64,000 nt of DNA from Cantharellus purpuraceus (lineage: Eukaryota; Basidiomycota; Agaricomycetes; Cantharellales; Hydnaceae), in assembly GCA_025174535.1 (NCBI GenBank), contig JALBUN010000001.1, positions 620,001 to 684,000 of the forward strand, in the 5' to 3' direction. Made by a program: the position numbers and the translations under genes. The notes under the pieces are model-generated. The model was given only the letters and a program-made list of their open reading frames with translations. It searched no databases and had not been told where the DNA came from. Below are positions 57,606 to 64,000 of this stretch, piece after piece. The first letter of the stretch is position 1. Each line of letters opens with the position of its first letter.

Positions 57606-57800
57606 TTAAATAACACGTCTGGCTGTTGTTGATGATGAAGAGGATGGTGGTGATGAAGACCGAGGTGGACTAGAGGTTGAGTCCACTTTGTCTGTGGCTG
57701 AGTCATACATATCTATCACATGACCCTTTCGTCCTCCAGCGGTGTCTACAGCGCCTCGAACAGCCTTTTGCCTTCTCATCAGTTTTGACAATCTCAACAT
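57606..57800 (-). CDS. Possible last exon of a small unknown protein
   Basis: Reads LSKLMRRQKAVRGAVDTAGG, RKGHVIDMYDSATDK, then a Ser/Pro tail ending TTARRVI. The composition and ordered-to-disordered change look like a real C-terminus. Upstream minus-strand frames (around 57830-57960, NWQIRNGTQVVVIAQTRARL) may be further exons, but I could not fix a start or splice sites. It would be read away from the Rad5/HLTF start codon region, on the same strand. No domain recognised. Confidence 0.3.
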   Translation of the reverse strand: MLRLSKLMRRQKAVRGAVDTAGGRKGHVIDMYDSATDKVDSTSSPPRSSSPPSSSSSTTARRVI

Positions 57801-59153
57801 CAGGTGGCATGTCTAGCACGATGCCTCTGGCCTTCCACCAGCTTTATGGTTATCCCGGACTTGGGGAAATTTTCAGCCGAGCTCTCGTCTGCGCAATGAC
57901 CACTACTTGTGTTCCGTTACGGATCTGCCAGTTCGGTGGAATCACATCAGGGAAGTTTCAAGGAGACAAGCGCTTGCTTCATCTCACCTCATCACTAACA
58001 TCAGTTTCCCGTCAAGTTCGATCTGCTTTTCAGCTCTCTATCATTTACAAACGCTAGACTGCCCCTTCAAAGACTGCTCCTTTCCTTGCCCCGCAGGTTA
58101 GCATGTCACATGCTGCTGACAGAAGACTACGCAAAGTTTATCAATTGTTGACCATAACCCCTTGCAGTTCACGTCATACCCTTGACGCGACTCAGACCCT
58201 GCCACAGCCGCCATTCTTTATCCATATTGGGCATATCTCCTGAAGGGCCTTGTTCTCAATGGACCCCTTACACACAATAGAGAGGTACGGCAACTCCAAT
58301 TGACCAGCTTGTATCAATAATAAAAGGTGCGTATTCACTTGGAGCCCTGTGTTCGCTCAATCCCGATGACAAATCCTCCGCCAGTGTTCCACTGTCTAAT
58401 AATTGGTAAGTTCCAACTCTCTTGCTAATGGTTTCAGTTGTGCTTTGAAAGGCATTCTAAACAGCCGCCAGCTGCACGGTGCATCAGATGCAAGCGTTCA
58501 CCTCTATGGACTAGACGGTCATTTACACGTTGACAATAGGACTTTCTCCTAGTAGTCATGTGCGTTCTGAGGCGGCATCCTCTGCTTTGCTGTAATGGCG
58601 AGTTTGATATCTCTACTCCGTCGGACCTACCTGAAACAGGACAGCTGCCCTTGCGTTATTTCATGGAATATACAAGCACGACACCACGCATATGATACGT
58701 GCCTGCACTTCTTTGCATGTCGCCTGCCAGTGGTCCCTGCTTCGATCCCCTTTTAGCGCAAGGCGTCATACATCATAGCTGGCATGCACATGACCACCTA
58801 ATGTCTGCCAGGATCTTTATAACCTTCGGCTAGCCTATCTCAAGGGATATGTGCGCAAAATATGCTCAGTGTCAAGCTCGCTCATTTCAGCCTCTTGTTT
58901 GCAACCTGCACTTCGTCTTACGTTCTTCCCCTTAGGCCAGAGATTTGGGGCAAGAGGGCAGGTGGCTTTCCGCATGTCCATAGCTCTGCGGACTTCCGTA
59001 TCTTTCTCGATTAGGAGTTTTGAGCATACCAAGAGCCACCGAGACCTCTTCTTGACTTCCGAGCCGCCGCAGCGAAACCACAGCCCATTGAGGCTGAATT
59101 AATCACCATATGCGTAAAAGGAGTCTAATCAATAATTTACGGTGGTGCTACAT
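57801..59153. other. 1.35-kb spacer with no confident gene
   Basis: Both strands have frames of 60-126 residues here (for example 57677-58057 plus and 58835-59032 minus). None has a domain or consistent splicing. May contain upstream exons of the small gene above and the sec3 3' UTR. Confidence 0.4.
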
Positions 59154-62100
59154 TTAGGATTGCACGCCAACACGATGCCGCCTAAACGCCGCTTCGACGT
59201 CCTGTACGGTATACTCCAAGGTCACCCCTGTCTCTTTGTAACACTGCGCTATGAGCCGCGAAAATCTCTCAGTAGACTTCACCAGCTCTTGTTCACATGC
59301 AGTCCAGACTCCTTTCATAAGGTTGGCGGGATTCCCAGCATGCTCTTCTCCGGGATCAGCATAGTGCTTCTCCACACGCTTGAACAGTGCATCAACATGA
59401 CGTCGGATGTCTTTGGCATTGTATTCTTTTACAATACGCTTGAGCGACGACTTGCTATAGCTGCTGTTGTTTGAAATTTCCGATGGACTACTTGTTTGCA
59501 AGAGTCGTTCGACACCATCAAAGAAATCCTATGTGAAGCAAAGGAACCAGATGATGAGGCTCACTCGGTGTTCTGTGTGCCATCACTTACCAATATCTTC
59601 ACCAAGGGTCGCCGTAGCACGAGCTTTACATATGCATTCAAATTCTCATCGTAATTCGTCTGAGCTTGTCGTAGGAAAGCCTTCACGTTCCCGACCTCCT
59701 GTTGAGTAATCTCGTTAATGAAGTAGTGCATATTCTCTGGAATAACCCATGAGCTAGGTCAGATTATGGTGTGCAACAAGACCTACCAACGAGCTCAACG
59801 TGATAATTGAGCTGACCTTTATCTTCGCCTTCGCCTTCCATCTTTGCCATTTGCTTCAAGGAATCGAACATGCTTTGCACAATCTTCTCGTACGCCGCGT
59901 CTACAGTGGCGCGTACGTCGAGCATATCAGACCCAATGAGCTGGCTTTCGACACGCCCAACATAGACCTAAGCAAAGTTCAGTACAGATTGATGTCTCAC
60001 GCATGCGAACACGCACAGGGAAATACTTGATGAAGTGTGCAACACCTTTCCGCTTCTTGGTCGTCAGCTTGGTCTGCTCGATTGCGCGGATTTGCTCGTT
60101 CTGGAAACAGTTGACTTATGAATACCAGGAAAAAAATCGGGTCGCAACGTACAACATGACGGTCATACAGCCCTTTGACCCGAAGATGCTGTTTGTGCAA
60201 TACTTTTGTCCAAGAGTGGTTTTCTCTGTCGTCACCTTCATTAATCGCACTTTCCAAGGCCACTAGCGTGCCCACAACCTGACTAGTCTTGAAGTGAGCA
60301 AGAACATTGACAACAGTATAAAATGACTACCCACAGGCTGTCCTTTGCTAAAGCAATGTCAATCCACGACTTGATCTCCCCCGCAAGAAACCCGAAGATC
60401 AGGTCCATAGCTCCTCGAACAAGCTTCGTTGTGCTAGGACTAAGGCCAGATGATCTAGAGGCCTGTCTTCGAAAATAGCTTTCAAGATTCAGGTAGTCCG
60501 CGAAGATAAGAGAAGCATCATTGATCTGTAGGAAATCAGCAATGAACTGTTCTTCGTGGTATATTTGCGGGCCAATTTGGTGAAGAACATGGTCTAACGC
60601 CTATTTGAATCGTGAAGGGTTAGGGTGTGGCATATCGTGAACTGATACAACACACTTCTGAGCCGCGCAGTTCACCTTCTGTCCGTTTCTCTTTATCTCT
60701 GCGTCCGTCCAGGGGGGACCGTGCAATCGACCTAGCCCGACGGAGTGGCTCAGAGCCACGAAGACTAGATACTTGAGTGGGATTGAAGCCTACGTAAGAG
60801 TATTCCCATGAATACAGATTTCAACAGTTCGCCGCCCTACTCACTCATTTCCATTTCCTCATCAGTTGCTTTTTTCACGCGCGCAGTGTAAGCCACAAAT
60901 AGGTCTTTCATCTCTTGATTATGCAAGCCGCTTGCGGCAGAAAAGTACGCCTGGTAGTGTAATATTGAGCGATGCACATAAAGGTGAATATCGGTCATCG
61001 TGGCATACCGCGCAGACTTTCGAGTACCATTCCTCGCCCATTTCCTTCAAATATAGCATAAGACCCGCGTAACGCCCTAGATATGATTCTAGCTCTCTGT
61101 GGCGTGCTAACTCTTTGTGAACACGACCCTTGTTAGTGAGAGTGCGATCGCACTATACAATAGCCATTAACCAGTGTATCATGACAGCAATCAATATACA
61201 TTACGCGCCTGCACGCTGAACATGATCTGAAGGAAATCATGAAGTCGTTTACAGAACTGGCTGTTGTGCGTCCGATATTCCTCGAGTCTCTCCATTGTTG
61301 CAGCCATATCTGTATATCAAGCATTGACATGTCATGACGCGGACACAGGTAGGTAATGATCATACCTGTGTCTCGGCCAGCCAAAAGAGCCTTATATAAC
61401 TCACTAGCAGCAGTCTCCAGACGTTCAATGCCACTCTCTTTCTCGAGAGACTCTTGAGTTAAGGTGATCAAAGACTCCCGATCAACGTGTACAGTTTGCT
61501 ATGAATACACTAGTAAACGAGGACGGACGTTCACGAATTGACTAGTGATACACACCAATAGTTGCTCTAACTCTGTAAGGAGGGCCTTTTGGTTTTGAGT
61601 TTGTACCTGGAGGCCGCGATTCTGGGATTGGATATACGAGATATCATCACTAACAGCCTACGAATTTGCTCAGGATAAGGAGCCACAAATGCAGAACTGC
61701 CACCCCTTACGTTTAGGTGGATCTTATAAGACGACACAAGCGTGTCCATGTTGTCCAGTTCATGGATGGCATCATCAATGTACTTTAGCACGAGACCAAC
61801 ACGATCGTCATCTTCAAGAAATGCATAGATATTGGCCTAAAGGTGTCTTAGTCGTCCACCGCTGTGCGCTTCGCCTGGTAAATGTAACTGACCTTTTCAA
61901 GAGCCATTAGCTCATCATGTAGCCTCGCCTCTATTTGGTCAGCTGCGCCTCGCTTCCGCTTATTCCCTACATGAATCGTGGCCTCACGGGCCCATTCATA
62001 TCCATCAAGCATTTCTTCCACATTTGTTAGCGTCGCTTCTGCACCCTCCTCCTCGAGACCCGAAGCCCGCGTCGAGTCCGTAGCGGCCAACAACCGATCC

Positions 62101-63281
62101 ACTGAAGCATGGTTAGAGGGGTCAAAGAAAGATATGCGTGCGTTTGGATCCTTGCGTGTAGACGATGCCTGAGAACCCGAGGGGTCTTGTCGTGCCTGTG
62201 GTCCCTGAGCCTCTTTAGACTCTATGCGTGTAGTGCGTGAAGGCTGGGGCGGCGGCATACGTGGAAGTGGAGGAGAGTGCGCTTCAGAAGAGCGAGTTGA
62301 CGTCGGGTTGCCTGCAGACGACGGTCGTAGAGTCCGCGAAGAATTACTCTGTTGGCGATCTGAAGTAGAGGAAGAACGAGGCGTCTCAAGCAGCGGGCGA
62401 TTGCTCCGGTCTGTGGACAAGCGAGTGGTAGAAGGCATTTCGCTTACAGGCGCAGGGCTATTGGGAACATAAATAGACGGCATTGAAGGCGTAGAAGTAG
62501 TCGACCGCAGCGAAGACAACGACTCGGGGCGCATGAAAGCAGACCTAGAAGAGGATGGTGGAGACACATGTCGTGTGGTCGTTGGCGGCATATGCGGTGC
62601 TGTACGCGAACCTGTCACACCACTTGGCGAATTGCGACCCACAGGCAGATTCTCAAATTGTGTAGGGGTAGCAGCGCCACTCCTGTCTCCAGACAAATAT
62701 GAGCCTGGACCTGTGGGTACATCATTAGCGCATTGAAGGAAACATGCATGGGGTAATATATTTGCCAGGGTCGGGTATGTTCACCAACATTAGTGGAAGC
62801 CGACCACCAGTGAGCAGGCGAAATGTTCGAATAGTCGCTATTATGAATTCGTTCTGGTCACGGGATTCTTCTGTTTGCCACCGATAAGACCTTGTTAAAG
62901 TGATGATAAAACAGCTAGGCTGTTCGAAATCGTGAGTGAACTTGAAATTTTCAAAGAGACTTGAGGACTCGCATCAACGACTTCTAAGCCACGTAGCTCG
63001 GAAAGTCTCCATGTCTTCCCTATTGAAAACGAATTGTTCGTGTTCATCTTGGATTTATGGATAAATCCTTCTCCAGCAGTGTTCTCTGTCTCGCGCTTAG
63101 CAAAAGTGAGACGGGCTAGTATGGAACACTCACGGGAGAGGAGAATATATCGAGGCTTCCTTCCACCTTCTTCATTTTCCTCCCAGATCTTAACATGAGA
63201 GACGTAAGTCTCTTGGGAAGTACCAGCGGCGCTGCGTTTAGCGAAGACAGAGGCAATAATTCTCTGCTTTACGGTGTCCAT
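59154..63281 (-). CDS. SEC3: Exocyst complex subunit Sec3
   Basis: Landmark subunit that binds PI(4,5)P2 and Rho-type GTPases and recruits exocyst to the growing tip. The start MDTVKQRIIASVFAKRSAAG at 63281 is preferred to the Met at 63380, since conservation begins here. The N-terminal Sec3 PH-like domain includes YVSHVKIWEENEEGGRKPRY, FIHKSKMNTNNSFSIGKTWR and LSELRGLEVV. It is followed by a Ser/Pro/Thr-rich linker of about 220 residues (61990-62696), NARISFFDPSNHASVDRLLA, YEWAREATIHVGNKRKRGAA and a coiled coil. The long helical C-terminus ends IVKEYNAKDIRRHVDALFKR, VEKHYADPGEE and TLEYTVQDVEAAFRRHRVG. Estimated at about 1,150 residues with many small introns. No lesion seen. Confidence 0.88.
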
Positions 63282-64000
63282 TGAGGGATGACCTGCGTCT
63301 CGATATTGCTGTGTAGTGTACCTGCCTGGCAAGTATAGAGTTGTCGCTGCAACTGCCCCAACAGCAGTTGGCACGCACACTCAAACAGTTGTGCAGGTGT
63401 TACGTAATATTACACCTGTCGAGGTGATTCGGAAAGCTTTACAATACCTAACAAATTCTTACGTATACCCTCTGTATCTTGGACGAGGATGAACATTGAC
63501 ACAAAATTCCTCTCTAGCCGGAATGCATGAGGCGGAAATAAGCAACTAATGGCCGATACATATTGCCGTCAAGATACCATAGTATCTGGAGCATCAGTGG
63601 AGCAAGAACTTATGGCTGTGGCTTTACCACTCAGCACAAATAACAATCCGATTTAATGCTGGCTACATTCAGCCCTATATGAAGTGGCTTCCACCACTTG
63701 CATCGATCATCGTTTATGCTTCCACTACCACTGATGAAACAGAACCCTGTCATCAGCGCTGGCCAATGAAGACAACTGGAGCAAGTAATCAGTGTGTCAG
63801 AGCTCAACACGCGACATCCTCACTACTTGCTAACTTTGCGCTCATACAGGTACACAAATTTAACATCAAAGCTTTTGCAGGACGCCGCCTACCTCTGTCT
63901 ATAGTCCTCAATATCGACTAGACACCTTACAACTGGCTGGTCATCAATATTTGGAACAGCCCGCTCTATCTGGAACGCCTGAAGGTCTAAGGAGCTCGTG
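63282..64000. other. Right-hand edge, sec3 upstream region
   Basis: About 720 bp with the presumed sec3 promoter. A plus frame at 63679-63921 (80 residues) shows no domain and is not called. Confidence 0.4.

Noticed and set aside
1..64000. tRNA or rRNA genes
   Set aside because: I looked for T-arm/B-box-like GGTTCGAATCC motifs with a pairing acceptor stem; hits such as those near 23538 and 51660 lack a cloverleaf. A tRNAscan run would decide.

Overview
The window is nuclear DNA of a filamentous basidiomycete, most likely an Agaricomycete. The evidence is intron-dense genes with introns of about 50-70 bp (GT..AG), an F-box-like leucine-rich protein of the type expanded in mushrooms, a secreted GH5 endoglucanase with a CBM1, a fungal Zn2Cys6 regulator, and fungal Ty3/gypsy and Ty1/copia retrotransposons. 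No RNA gene, CRISPR array or bacterial-type feature was found. Protein-coding genes are given as spans from start to stop codon and contain introns; splice sites named in the text were read by eye.

Left arm (1-18065): the 3' end of an unknown plus-strand gene, exocyst subunit Sec8 (minus), a lipase of the alpha/beta-hydrolase fold (minus), an F-box-like protein (plus), and a large Mi-2/Mit1-like chromatin remodeller with a PHD-like finger, chromodomains and a SNF2 motor (minus).

Centre (about 18.1-39.2 kb): a nested retrotransposon cluster. I distinguish these families: Y (Ty3/gypsy, LTR about 490-600 bp, 7 LTR copies), X (LTR of 1432 bp, 4 copies), S (LTR about 580 bp, 2 copies), Z (LTR of 741 bp, 1 copy), C (Ty1/copia, minus strand), a further LTR with a polypurine tract, and a 360-bp foldback MITE. 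Five-base target duplications let the order of insertion be read. A copia element was hit by S twice, by X and by a full Y element. Y was in turn hit by X, and X by Z and by Y solo LTRs. Recombination between two opposite X copies then inverted a segment of at least 2.2 kb. This put gag-protease and reverse transcriptase of one Y element on opposite strands and exchanged the target duplications of the two X copies. Y carries an extra ORF antisense to gag-pol that encodes a Zn2Cys6-like cysteine array. The X LTR has perfect heat-shock-element triplets upstream of its TATA box.

Right arm (39.2-64 kb): a broken hydrolase remnant next to the copia 5' LTR, the GH5-CBM1 endoglucanase (minus), an MFS sugar/polyol transporter (plus), a Zn2Cys6 transcription factor (plus), a Rad5/HLTF-type SNF2 translocase with a RING finger (minus), and exocyst subunit Sec3 (minus). 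Sec8 and Sec3, two subunits of the same tethering complex, lie about 54 kb apart on the same strand. The other genes are independent single-copy functions and I see no metabolic cluster.
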